This document shows, one piece after another, positions 1-6,225 of a stretch of DNA of 16,399 nucleotides. A program made the translations under genes and the position numbers. The notes under the pieces are model-generated. The model did not search any database. It saw only the letters and a program-made list of their open reading frames with translations, and was not told the origin of the DNA. This stretch comes from an uncultured Bacteroidales bacterium (GTDB lineage Bacteria; Bacteroidota; Bacteroidia; Bacteroidales; UBA932). Every line of letters starts with the position of its first letter. Positions within the stretch are counted from its first letter, which is position 1. The stretch spans positions 1 through 16,399 of the forward strand of contig CAMKTW010000015.1 of assembly GCA_946415795.1 (NCBI GenBank), read 5' to 3'.

Positions 1-61
1 AGTTGGTTAGAGCGTCAGATTGTGGTTCTGAATGTCGTGGGTTCGAGTCCCACCAGGCACC
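1..61 (+). tRNA. tRNA-His (GTG), 3' part
   Basis: The 5' acceptor strand and most of the D arm lie before the window. The anticodon stem is TCAGA (15-19) paired with TCTGA (27-31), and the seven-base loop between them has GTG at 22-24, so the tRNA reads histidine codons. The T arm is GTGGG (37-41), loop TTCGAGT, then CCCAC (49-53). The 3' acceptor strand is 54-60 and the discriminator is C61, as expected for bacterial tRNA-His, where C73 faces the extra G-1. CCA is not fully encoded and would be added after transcription. Confidence 0.95.
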
Positions 62-98
62 CAAAAATAAAAGGAGCCGAAGCTCCTTTTATTTTTGG
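61..98 (+). terminator. Intrinsic terminator after tRNA-His
   Basis: A 17-bp perfect inverted repeat (61-77 with 82-98) closes on a CGAA tetraloop. Its GC-rich tip GGAGC/GCTCC is followed by TTTTATTTTT on the plus strand. The A-rich left arm would also allow it to act on minus-strand transcripts. Confidence 0.85.
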
Positions 99-298
99 GC
101 GCCTAATGGCGCCTATATCTACCTTTCCCCCAACCCCCTTTCCGTAGGACAGGGGGCCGCCCTGTCGTATCAATCTCCATAAGAATAATCAAAATAAGTA
201 TACGCCCCCCCTGCGGCACAGAGCGCCGGCCGCTAAAGCGGCTTGGGCCAGCTGACTGGCTTTTTTTGTCGGGTGCCCTGCACACTATTTCCAAGAGG
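99..298. other. Intergenic region with hairpins, no convincing gene
   Basis: Between tRNA-His and hicB I see no supported coding sequence. The region holds two GGCGCC palindromes four bases apart (98-103, 108-113), a hairpin GACAGGG/CCCTGTC (148-154 with 160-166), a hairpin around GCCGC-TAAA-GCGGC (about 228-242) and a plus-strand terminator (listed separately). A minus-strand 63-codon frame (103-294) is Arg/Gly/Pro-rich, spans these hairpins and resembles no family I know. An uncharacterised small RNA or a remnant of an inserted element would both fit. Confidence 0.5.
247..267 (+). terminator. Orphan intrinsic terminator, plus strand
   Basis: GCCAG (247-251), loop CTGA, CTGGC (256-260), then seven T (261-267) form a textbook Rho-independent terminator on the plus strand. 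The only plus-strand gene upstream, tRNA-His, already has its own terminator at 61-98. This one is therefore either a backup or the end of an unrecognised short transcript. It also points against hicB transcription. Confidence 0.7.
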
Positions 299-709
299 TT
301 ACAAAATTGTGGTGTTTATGAGTTCCTGTCCAAGTTTGTGCAGGGCTGTTTCCATTTTGGCCACTTGAGCCTTGCGGGGCCGGGAGATGCCGTGCATATA
401 TGCCCAGACTTGTTTTGGATGAATGTTGGCCAATCGTCCCAAGGCAGTAGGCGTGATAATGCCCGCATAGTACGACATCAAGTCTGGCACGTTCCAGCAA
501 GTGACAAACCCATATTCTTCATCAAGCCAATCCGGATAAAAGGCAGCTGCCTCTTTTCCATCTTCTTTAGTGAGGGCTAACGTCTGGCGCAACTCTTCAA
601 TTGCCAACGACGGTGTCTCTCCGCTTCCGAACAAAGATGGATAATCCTTACAGTAGGCTGAGTAAAATCCGTCCTGCGCCACGCTGACGACTATGTAAAC
701 TTTTTTCAT
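299..709 (-). CDS. hicB: HicB-type antitoxin
   Basis: This 136-residue protein is the expected antitoxin of the HicA toxin encoded three bases upstream. In the HicAB family, HicB binds and blocks HicA through an N-terminal, partly degraded RNase H-like fold and represses the operon through a C-terminal DNA-binding domain. The N-terminus fits this fold: a beta strand KKVYIVVSV, then YSAYCKDYPSLFGSGET, then a helix SLAIEELRQTLAL. The C-terminal 50 residues (PTALGRLANIHPKQVWAYMHG) read as a helix-turn-helix of the XRE-like kind, not a ribbon-helix-helix. The order toxin first, antitoxin second is usual for hicAB. Start ATG at 709. Assignment is by motif and neighbourhood; activity is inferred. 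Confidence 0.88.
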   Translation of the reverse strand: MKKVYIVVSVAQDGFYSAYCKDYPSLFGSGETPSLAIEELRQTLALTKEDGKEAAAFYPDWLDEEYGFVTCWNVPDLMSYYAGIITPTALGRLANIHPKQVWAYMHGISRPRKAQVAKMETALHKLGQELINTTIL

Positions 710-712
710 GGT

Positions 713-898
713 TTATTCAATCTCCATTGTTTTGAGGATACGTCTTGCGAAATCATTACCTATTTCTTTCCCTTTATGGAAAGGGACAGTGTATACCTTG
801 CCGTCTTTAGTATATCTGACATGGCTTCCCTTCCCCTTATAAGGTAACGGAACCCACCCATTTCGCAAAATGATTCTGAGTAATTCTGTCATTTTCAT
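713..898 (-). CDS. hicA: HicA-type mRNA interferase toxin
   Basis: This 61-residue basic protein fits the HicA family: a double-stranded-RNA-binding-like fold that cleaves mRNA independently of the ribosome when not held by HicB. It begins MKMTELLRIILRNGW, carries the family signature GKGSHVRY with the catalytic-type His at residue 26, and continues with a lysine-rich strand (YTVPFHKGKEIG). Length is typical for HicA (about 60 residues). Two in-frame ATG codons compete, at 898 and 892. The first aligns with the family N-terminus; the second sits six bases after GAGGGG, a better ribosome-binding spacing. hicB follows after three bases, so translation is probably coupled. A promoter and a candidate HicB operator lie upstream (930-960). 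Confidence 0.9.
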   Translation of the reverse strand: MKMTELLRIILRNGWVPLPYKGKGSHVRYTKDGKVYTVPFHKGKEIGNDFARRILKTMEIE

Positions 899-929
899 CC
901 CCTCATATCTTTAGCACATTATGACAATG

Positions 930-960
930 CAAATATAGACAATCTTCTATGATTAGCAAG
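930..960 (-). promoter_or_regulatory. hicAB promoter with candidate operator
   Basis: On the minus strand CTTG (960-957), 19 bases, TATATTTG (937-930) matches the Bacteroidota -33/-7 consensus. Transcription would start near 924, giving a leader of about 25 bases before hicA. An inverted repeat ATAGA-N6-TCTAT (935-950) lies between the two boxes, where a bound HicB would exclude RNA polymerase. Operator function is inferred from position. Confidence 0.65.
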
Positions 961-1124
961 GATTCGTTGAATATTTTCAATCGCTACTTTGGCTACCATC
1001 TCTCTGCTGCCTGATAATTGCGGGCAAAGAACAGACCTTTAACAAATAGAAACCTGCTCATAAGAACGAAGAAAAGAAAACGGTTACGAATCAGCGCGAG
1101 CGGTTTCATCCTTGCAAACAGGAA

Positions 1125-1180
1125 AGAATCTCGCGAAGAGGAGATTCTCGCGCACGGCAAAAGGCCCGGGCGCGCCCGGT
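1125..1180 (-). terminator. Stacked hairpins after miaB
   Basis: Downstream of the miaB stop on the minus strand come a perfect 14-bp palindrome CCGGGCGCGCCCGG (1166-1179) followed by a short T run, and then an 8-bp hairpin AGAATCTC/GAGATTCT (1125-1132 with 1141-1148) followed by TTCC. Neither has a long T tract, but together they fit the end of the miaB transcript. Between here and the hicAB promoter (961-1124) I see nothing. Confidence 0.5.
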
Positions 1181-1194
1181 GAACAGAGAATCGC

Positions 1195-2550
1195 CTAGAC
1201 CACCTCGCAGAGAAGGGTGGCGGGGGTGCTGTCTTTTACCCGGACGGTGACGTATTCACCGATATGGTGGCCGGCGGCGGGAAAGACGCAAGCTTTGTTC
1301 TGTGAGGTGCGGCCCATAAGGTCATCCTGTGAACGTTTGGAGAAGCTCTCTGCAAGCACCTCGAAGCGGCGGCCCACATCGCGCCTGTTGCTCTCTGCAG
1401 AGAGTTCGTTCTGCAGGGCGATGATCTGCTCCAGGCGCTCTGTCTTGACCTCAGGTGGGACGTCGTCGGGATAGTGACGGGCGGCGAGGGTGCCCGGGCG
1501 CTCTGAATACTGGAACATAAACGCTGCATCAAACTTCACCTGGCGGAACAGCTCCAGGGTGTCTTCAAAATCGGCCTCTGTCTCGCCGCAGAATCCTGCA
1601 ATGACATCGGTGGTGATGGAGCATTCCGGCATTATCTCGCGGATGCGTCCGACCCTCTCCAAATACCATTCGCGGGTGTGGCGCCGCCGCATCTTCTCCA
1701 GCATCGCGTTGCTGCCGGACTGGACCGGAAGATGGATGTGCTTGCAGATGTTTGGATATGCTGCCATCGTGAGCAGCACTTCGTCTTTCATATCTTTGGG
1801 GTGGGAGGTTGAGAAGCGGACTCTCAGCAGCGGTGAAATTTCTGCAACCATAGCCAGCAGTTGTGCAAACCCCGTCTCTCCGTATCTGTAAGAATCGACA
1901 TTCTGCCCCAGCAGCACCACCTCGCGGTAGCCTGCATCGAACAGTTCGCGGGCCTCTCTGAGGATGCTTTCCGCATCGCGGCTCCGCTCTGCTCCGCGGG
2001 TGTAGGGAACCACGCAGTAAGAGCATACATTATTGCAGCCCCGCATTATGGATATGAATGCGCTCACCCCGTTCGGGTCCATCCTTACCGGAGAGATATC
2101 GCCGTAGGTCTCTTCGTGAGAGAGCAAGGTGTTGATTTGTTTTTCTCCGGATGCGCCCAGTATGCCGACCAGCCGCGGCAGGTCGCGATATGCGTCGGGC
2201 CCCGCCACCAGATCCACTACAGGATTCTCAAGTAGTTTGTCTTTGAGACGTTCCGCCATACAGCCCAACACCCCCACCAGAAGGTGCGGATTGCGCTTTT
2301 TCTGCTGACGGTAATATTCCAGACGGCCCAATATGCGCTGCTCTGCATTGTCGCGGATTGCGCAGGTGTTTATGAGCACCAGCGCAGCGTCTTCTGGCTT
2401 TTGGCACAGAGTGAATCCCGCCTTCTGCAATATTGAAAGCACCACCTCGCTGTCGTTGACATTCATCTGACAGCCATAGGTCTCTATGAACAAGTGGGGG
2501 GCGGCGGAATCTATCAGGGGCCGTACGGAACGATAATTGATATTACTCAT
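1195..2550 (-). CDS. miaB: tRNA-2-methylthio-N6-isopentenyladenosine methylthiotransferase
   Basis: MiaB is a radical-SAM enzyme that adds a methylthio group to C2 of i6A37 in tRNAs reading UNN codons. It needs two 4Fe-4S clusters. The N-terminal UPF0004 domain shows cluster ligands C27 (ETYGCQMN), C63 (INTCAIRDNAEQ) and C97 (LGCMAERL). The radical-SAM motif C-x3-C-x2-C is C172, C176, C179 (RGCNNVCSYCVVPYTRG). The last 70 or so residues form a TRAM RNA-binding domain. I start at ATG 2550 (451 residues). A longer frame to 2571 needs a TTG start that overlaps the likely -7 box TAACTTTG, so it would not be transcribed. The RGCNNVCSYC and NTCAIRDNA signatures favour MiaB over MtaB or RimO. Confidence 0.96.
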   Translation of the reverse strand: MSNINYRSVRPLIDSAAPHLFIETYGCQMNVNDSEVVLSILQKAGFTLCQKPEDAALVLINTCAIRDNAEQRILGRLEYYRQQKKRNPHLLVGVLGCMAERLKDKLLENPVVDLVAGPDAYRDLPRLVGILGASGEKQINTLLSHEETYGDISPVRMDPNGVSAFISIMRGCNNVCSYCVVPYTRGAERSRDAESILREARELFDAGYREVVLLGQNVDSYRYGETGFAQLLAMVAEISPLLRVRFSTSHPKDMKDEVLLTMAAYPNICKHIHLPVQSGSNAMLEKMRRRHTREWYLERVGRIREIMPECSITTDVIAGFCGETEADFEDTLELFRQVKFDAAFMFQYSERPGTLAARHYPDDVPPEVKTERLEQIIALQNELSAESNRRDVGRRFEVLAESFSKRSQDDLMGRTSQNKACVFPAAGHHIGEYVTVRVKDSTPATLLCEVV

Positions 2551-2568
2551 CTTGCAACAATTACACCG

Positions 2569-2576
2569 CAAAGTTA
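2569..2576 (-). promoter_or_regulatory. miaB promoter -7 box
   Basis: TAACTTTG on the minus strand matches TAnnTTTG. Transcription would begin about 7 bases on, near 2562, giving a leader of about 12 bases to ATG 2550. I do not see a clear -33 TTTG, so the call rests on the -7 box and its position. Confidence 0.5.
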
Positions 2577-2587
2577 GTTTTTATTAT

Positions 2588-2595
2588 TACCTTTG
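2588..2595 (+). promoter_or_regulatory. Promoter -7 box of the lipoprotein-SPOR-rpoN operon
   Basis: TACCTTTG fits the TAnnTTTG consensus and lies eight bases before ATG 2603, implying a very short leader. It is back to back with the miaB -7 box, with 11 bases between the two. No good -33 element is visible. Confidence 0.5.
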
Positions 2596-2602
2596 TAGAA
2601 GA

Positions 2603-3115
2603 ATGAAGAGGTTTTTCAAAATATCGGCACTCATTTTTGCATTTGCTCTCACCACCGTGGCATGCAAGCCGCTGAGCGAGCAGATTGAGATAAACAGATG
2701 TGAACTTGCAAGCCTGGACAACGTCCATCTGGGTTCGGGTCAGCTGTCGCTTGGAACCAACCTCAAGGTGGAGGCTGACAACTCCTCAAGCCGTGATATT
2801 ACGCTGCAGAAACTCTCCGCCCGGATTTATTCCAAGGGGGACCAGGAGGTGGCCCAGGTAATCTTTGACGGCAAGAAGGGGGAGGTGAAACCCACTCTGC
2901 ACCGTCACAGCAGCGAAGAGGTGTCAATCCCTCTGGAAATAACCTTTGACAATCCGCTTTCTGCCCTGAGCCTGGCCGCTATGACGCTTGTCGATTATGG
3001 TGAAAAGGGATATACCGTGAGTTACGATTGCACCATTGGCGCCGGTTGCCTCAGAAAGAAATTCAGCGGCACCAAGGTGCCCATAGAGAATTTTGTAAAG
3101 ATGCTGGAAAAATGA
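2603..3115 (+). CDS. Small lipoprotein, possible LEA14-like beta-sandwich
   Basis: The protein has 170 residues. A lipoprotein signal peptide (MKRFFKISALIFAFALTTVAC) ends in a lipobox with the acylated Cys at 21, so it should be anchored in the periplasm or outer membrane. The rest alternates short beta strands (LGTNLKVEADNSSSRDITLQ, VSIPLEITFDNP), a pattern like the LEA14/WHy fold in which substituents are balanced by alternating polar and hydrophobic positions. That assignment is only a resemblance. A frame extends upstream to 2537, but the signal peptide and the promoter at 2588-2595 fix the start at 2603. The stop overlaps the next ATG (ATGA), so translation is coupled to the SPOR gene. 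No specific function can be given. Confidence 0.85.
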   Translation: MKRFFKISALIFAFALTTVACKPLSEQIEINRCELASLDNVHLGSGQLSLGTNLKVEADNSSSRDITLQKLSARIYSKGDQEVAQVIFDGKKGEVKPTLHRHSSEEVSIPLEITFDNPLSALSLAAMTLVDYGEKGYTVSYDCTIGAGCLRKKFSGTKVPIENFVKMLEK

Positions 3116-3627
3116 AAAAAGCGATTTTGATACTGGTTTCCGTTTTTGCATTTGCCCTTTCAGGCTATGCACAGAACGATATTTCCAGCGATGTGGACTC
3201 TACCTATGCCAATCGAACTGCAATAGATTCCACCCTGGCCGGTAAAGACATTTTCCAGATTCTCAAAAGCGGACGCGGCTCCTTCTCCCGTGAAGGGAAG
3301 ATTGTCATAGACCAGACTCCCGCCGTCTCCAGCGCTATGTCGCGCCACATTGCAAACAATGCCCACAAGCGGTCGACAGGTTATCGCATCCGCATCTTCT
3401 TTGACAACAAGCAGACCGCCCGCAATCAGTCGGAGCGGATTGCCGGAAGTTTCAAGGCGCAACACCCCGGCATAAGCGTTTACAGGGAGTATGAAAATCC
3501 CTATTTCAAGGTCACCGTGGGCGACTTCCGCACAAAAGAGGAGGCTCGCCGGTTTATGAACTCCATAAAGGGAACATACCCTTCGTGCTTTATCGTACGA
3601 GAAAAAATCAATTTTCCAGTAATGTAA
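3112..3627 (+). CDS. Exported SPOR-domain protein
   Basis: The protein has 171 residues, with a Sec signal peptide MKKAILILVSVFAFALSGYA probably cut before Q21. A low-complexity linker (about 22-90) follows, then a C-terminal SPOR domain (about 92-165). The SPOR domain is recognised by the RIRIFFDNKQTARNQSERIA strand-helix, then YENPYFKVTVGDFRTKEEARRF and a final helix and strand. SPOR domains bind denuded glycan strands of peptidoglycan at division or remodelling sites. Start ATG 3112 overlaps the stop of the upstream lipoprotein by four bases. The rpoN start follows the stop after one base. The pairing suggests an envelope role for both small proteins; the exact role is unknown. Confidence 0.88.
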   Translation: MKKAILILVSVFAFALSGYAQNDISSDVDSTYANRTAIDSTLAGKDIFQILKSGRGSFSREGKIVIDQTPAVSSAMSRHIANNAHKRSTGYRIRIFFDNKQTARNQSERIAGSFKAQHPGISVYREYENPYFKVTVGDFRTKEEARRFMNSIKGTYPSCFIVREKINFPVM

Positions 3628-3628
3628 G

Positions 3629-5047
3629 ATGGCTAAGCAGGGGTTGACACAGGAATTAAGGCAGACCCAGCGCCTGTCGCCGCTTCAGATCCAGACAATC
3701 AAGCTTCTGGAGTTGCCCACGCTGGAGTTGCAGCGTCGTGTACAGCAGGAACTGGAAGAGAATCCTGTACTGGACGAAGCGGCAGAAGAAGAGAACAACC
3801 CGGAAGAGGAGGCTCCCAAGAACGTATCCCTTACAGAATATGCCGGAAGCGACCCGACCCCCTCATACAAGTTGTACGTAAACAATCAGGGCAAGGATGA
3901 GAAGCCCCAGTACAACACCTTCTCCGTGAAGGAGAGCTTGCAGCAGAATCTGGAAAACCAGCTGGGATACTGCAAGCTGGACGAGCGCAGCTATCAGATA
4001 GCCCTCTTTATGATAGGTATGCTTGAGGAGGACGGTTACCTGCGACGCGACCTGGAGAGCCTCTGTGACGACATCTCTTTTAAACTGAACATAGAGACCA
4101 CCGTGGAGGAGCTGGAGGGTATCCTGAAGGTTATTCAGAGCTTCGAGCCGGCCGGTGTGGGTGCCAGGGACCTCAGGGAGTGCCTGCTGCTTCAGCTGGA
4201 CGTGGACGACCCCACCCCAAGCCAGGTGAACGCCCGCCGTATAGTGAGCGACTGCTTCGACGCCCTGGCAAAGAAGCATTACCCCAAGATTACCCAGAAA
4301 CTTGGCATAGACGAACATCAGCTCAAGGATGCCATAGAGGAGATTGTCCGTCTGAACCCGAAGCCCGGAGGCCAGATAGACGACACCTATTCCGACCAGG
4401 CGCAGCAGATTGTGCCAGATTTCATACTTGAACTCAAAGACGGGGTTCCCGTGATTACGATGCCCCGGTTCAACATACCCGAGCTGCGGGTAAACAAAAA
4501 TTACGCTGAGCTGCTTATGCAGGCCGCAACCAAGTCTTCCCGCCAGGAGAAAGAGGCGGTATCGTTTGTAAAATCCAAACTCAACTCTGCCAAGTGGTTC
4601 GTGGAGGCTCTCAAGCAGCGTCAGAAAACGCTGCAGAACACTATGAACGCCATTGTCGCTTTCCAGTACGACTTTTTTATAGACGGCGACGAGACAAAGC
4701 TCAAACCGATGGTGCTCAAGAATATAGCCGACAGCACCGGTCTGGATATCTCAACCATATCCCGGGTGGTAAACTGCAAGTATGTCCAGACTCATTTTGG
4801 AATATATCCCCTCAAGTACTTCTTCTCAGAAGGTCTTGTAACCAAGTCGGGCGAGGAGGCCTCTACCCGCGAGATCAAGGCTATCCTGACAGAGAGCATC
4901 AAGGCAGAGGACAAGCACAAGCCGATGACAGACGAGCAGCTTGTGGACCTGCTCTCTTCAAAAGGGTATAACGTCGCACGCCGTACCGTTGCAAAGTACC
5001 GCGACCAGTTGAACATACCCATCGCCCGCCTGCGCAAGGAGATCTAA
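3629..5047 (+). CDS. rpoN: RNA polymerase sigma-54 factor
   Basis: The protein has 472 residues, a normal length for RpoN. Sigma-54 directs core polymerase to -24/-12 promoters and needs an AAA+ enhancer-binding activator to open DNA. Region I is the Gln/Leu-rich N-terminus (LTQELRQTQRLSPLQIQTIKLLE, shown here only to LLE), followed by an acidic region II (EEENNPEEEAP). The core-binding region III follows. A helix-turn-helix (STISRVVNCKYVQTHFGIYP) and the RpoN box ARRTVAKYR at 450-458 recognise the -12 and -24 elements. It is third in a tightly packed operon after two exported proteins. No activator gene lies in the window. Its stop overlaps that of radC on the other strand. Confidence 0.97.
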   Translation: MAKQGLTQELRQTQRLSPLQIQTIKLLELPTLELQRRVQQELEENPVLDEAAEEENNPEEEAPKNVSLTEYAGSDPTPSYKLYVNNQGKDEKPQYNTFSVKESLQQNLENQLGYCKLDERSYQIALFMIGMLEEDGYLRRDLESLCDDISFKLNIETTVEELEGILKVIQSFEPAGVGARDLRECLLLQLDVDDPTPSQVNARRIVSDCFDALAKKHYPKITQKLGIDEHQLKDAIEEIVRLNPKPGGQIDDTYSDQAQQIVPDFILELKDGVPVITMPRFNIPELRVNKNYAELLMQAATKSSRQEKEAVSFVKSKLNSAKWFVEALKQRQKTLQNTMNAIVAFQYDFFIDGDETKLKPMVLKNIADSTGLDISTISRVVNCKYVQTHFGIYPLKYFFSEGLVTKSGEEASTREIKAILTESIKAEDKHKPMTDEQLVDLLSSKGYNVARRTVAKYRDQLNIPIARLRKEI

Positions 5048-5742
5048 CCCCGCCGCTTCCGGTAATTTTCTTCACTGAAACTGAAATACCTGTTCCGGGC
5101 CACGATTATGTGATCCAGAAGCGATATGTCCAGCAGTGCGGCGGCGTTGCGCAGTGCTACCGTCTGGGTGCGGTCGTTCTCTCCCGGCTCTGGATTGCCG
5201 CTGGGGTGATTGTGGACCAGGATGATGCTGGAGGCGAGTGTATCCACTGCCCGTTTCACCACCATCCGCACGTCGAAAGTTGTGGATGATATACCACCGC
5301 TGCTGAGCCTCTCCTTGACAATTACTTTGTTTGCCCGGTTCAGGAAAATACCCCAGCACTCCTCGTGGTTGAGGTTTGCAATCCGGGGAGCTATAAGGTC
5401 CACGGCACTGCGAGCGTCGGTAATCACCAGCTCTGAATCGCGTCCGGCGGCCATACTCCGCCGCCCGGCCTCGAATGCCGCCATCAGGGTCAGCGCCTTT
5501 GCCGTTCCTATCCCCTTGACCCTCGTAAAGTTGTTTAATGAATAGTTAGACACCCCGCGGATAGAGTTGCCGGCTCCGTCGAGCAACTTCCGGGCAAGGT
5601 CCACCGCGCTTGAATTGTTGCTGCCGGTGTGGATCAGTACCGCCAGCAGCTCGGCGTCGGTGAGGGCGTTTGCGCCCCTTTCGAGCATCTTTTCACGCGG
5701 TCTTTCTTCTCTTCTCCAATCTTTGATGCTTGTGTTGGACAT
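5044..5742 (-). CDS. radC: RadC family JAB/MPN metallopeptidase-fold protein
   Basis: The protein has 232 residues from ATG 5742. RadC proteins were once linked to DNA repair, but their biochemical role is still unsettled. An N-terminal UPF0758 region carries a helix-hairpin-helix (VKGIGTAKA, about 75-83) that could bind DNA. The C-terminal JAB domain has the JAMM zinc signature H177-N-H179-P-S-G...D190 (HNHPSGNPEPGENDRTQT) and an upstream acidic residue near 127-128. A longer frame needs a TTG start at 5757, which lies inside the rpsT terminator, so I reject it. I see no separate promoter, so expression may come from read-through of the tRNA-Glu-rpsT unit. It overlaps rpoN by four bases at the 3' end. 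Confidence 0.93.
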   Translation of the reverse strand: MSNTSIKDWRREERPREKMLERGANALTDAELLAVLIHTGSNNSSAVDLARKLLDGAGNSIRGVSNYSLNNFTRVKGIGTAKALTLMAAFEAGRRSMAAGRDSELVITDARSAVDLIAPRIANLNHEECWGIFLNRANKVIVKERLSSGGISSTTFDVRMVVKRAVDTLASSIILVHNHPSGNPEPGENDRTQTVALRNAAALLDISLLDHIIVARNRYFSFSEENYRKRRG

Positions 5743-5756
5743 AGCGATATAAAACA

Positions 5757-5784
5757 AAAACTCCCCGAATATGGAGAGTTTTGT
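5757..5784 (-). terminator. Terminator after rpsT
   Basis: AAAACTC (5757-5763) pairs with GAGTTTT (5776-5782), and a CC/GG tip with one bulged A extends the stem. Read on the minus strand the hairpin ends in GGGGAGTTTTTGTTTT, a good U tract. It lies 27 bases beyond the rpsT stop and just before radC. Confidence 0.75.
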
Positions 5785-5810
5785 TTATTTCTTGAGACAA
5801 AAATCTCAAA

Positions 5811-6065
5811 TTATGCCATTTTGTTGATATGGAGTGCGATACCGCTTTTCAAATTCGCAGCTTTATTTTTATGAATGACGTTGGTTTTTGCAAGTTTGTC
5901 GATCATTGCAAAAACCTTGGGTGCAAGCTGCTCTGCGGCTGCCTTGTCTGTAGTGTTGCGGATCGCCTTGATGGCGTTCCTGGTTGTGCGTGCATAATAC
6001 TTGTTATGCAATCTGCGTTTCTCGCTTTGACGGAAACGTTTGTCTGCTGATGCGTGATTTGCCAT
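5811..6065 (-). CDS. rpsT: 30S ribosomal protein S20
   Basis: The protein has 84 residues, the normal size. S20 binds 16S rRNA early in 30S assembly. The sequence from MANHASADKRFRQSEKRRLH onward has the Arg/Lys-rich N-terminal helix, the conserved RRLHNKYYARTTRNAIKAIR segment and a hydrophobic C-terminal helix (MIDKLAKTNVIHKNKAANLK). The frame extends upstream into tRNA-Glu, but the conserved N-terminus fixes the start at ATG 6065. Only 22 bases separate it from the tRNA-Glu 3' end, with no promoter in between, so the two are almost certainly one transcript. There is no Shine-Dalgarno sequence. Confidence 0.97.
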   Translation of the reverse strand: MANHASADKRFRQSEKRRLHNKYYARTTRNAIKAIRNTTDKAAAEQLAPKVFAMIDKLAKTNVIHKNKAANLKSGIALHINKMA

Positions 6066-6087
6066 TACTTTAATATTTATTAATAAG

Positions 6088-6158
6088 TAGTGGGTAGGAG
6101 AATCGAACTCCTCTTCCAAGAATGAAAATCTTGTGTCCTACCGATAGACGAACCCACC
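6088..6158 (-). tRNA. tRNA-Glu (TTC)
   Basis: Read on the minus strand, GGTGGGT pairs with ACCCACT as the acceptor stem (G1-U72 wobble), with discriminator A at 6088. The anticodon arm is CAAGA-TTTTCAT-TCTTG, giving anticodon TTC. The T arm has loop TTCGATT between GGAG and CTCC. CCA is not encoded. The gene is 71 bases and precedes rpsT in the same transcript. Confidence 0.96.
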
Positions 6159-6182
6159 GAAGTGCCCCCAAATTTGGGAGTG

Positions 6183-6213
6183 CAAAGGTATGTAAAAAAT
6201 GCATTAAAGCAAA
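6183..6213 (-). promoter_or_regulatory. Consensus promoter of tRNA-Glu-rpsT
   Basis: On the minus strand TTTG (6213-6210), exactly 19 bases, TACCTTTG (6190-6183) is a perfect Bacteroidota -33/-7 pair. The expected start is near 6176, about 18 bases before the tRNA 5' end, and it falls inside the perfect palindrome CCCAAATTTGGG (6167-6178). Confidence 0.85.
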
Positions 6214-6225
6214 TTAATTTTCCTA

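Noticed and set aside
103..294. Minus-strand 63-codon frame beside tRNA-His
   Set aside because: It runs through hairpins and a terminator, is Arg/Gly/Pro-rich and has no promoter; kept only as part of the intergenic description.
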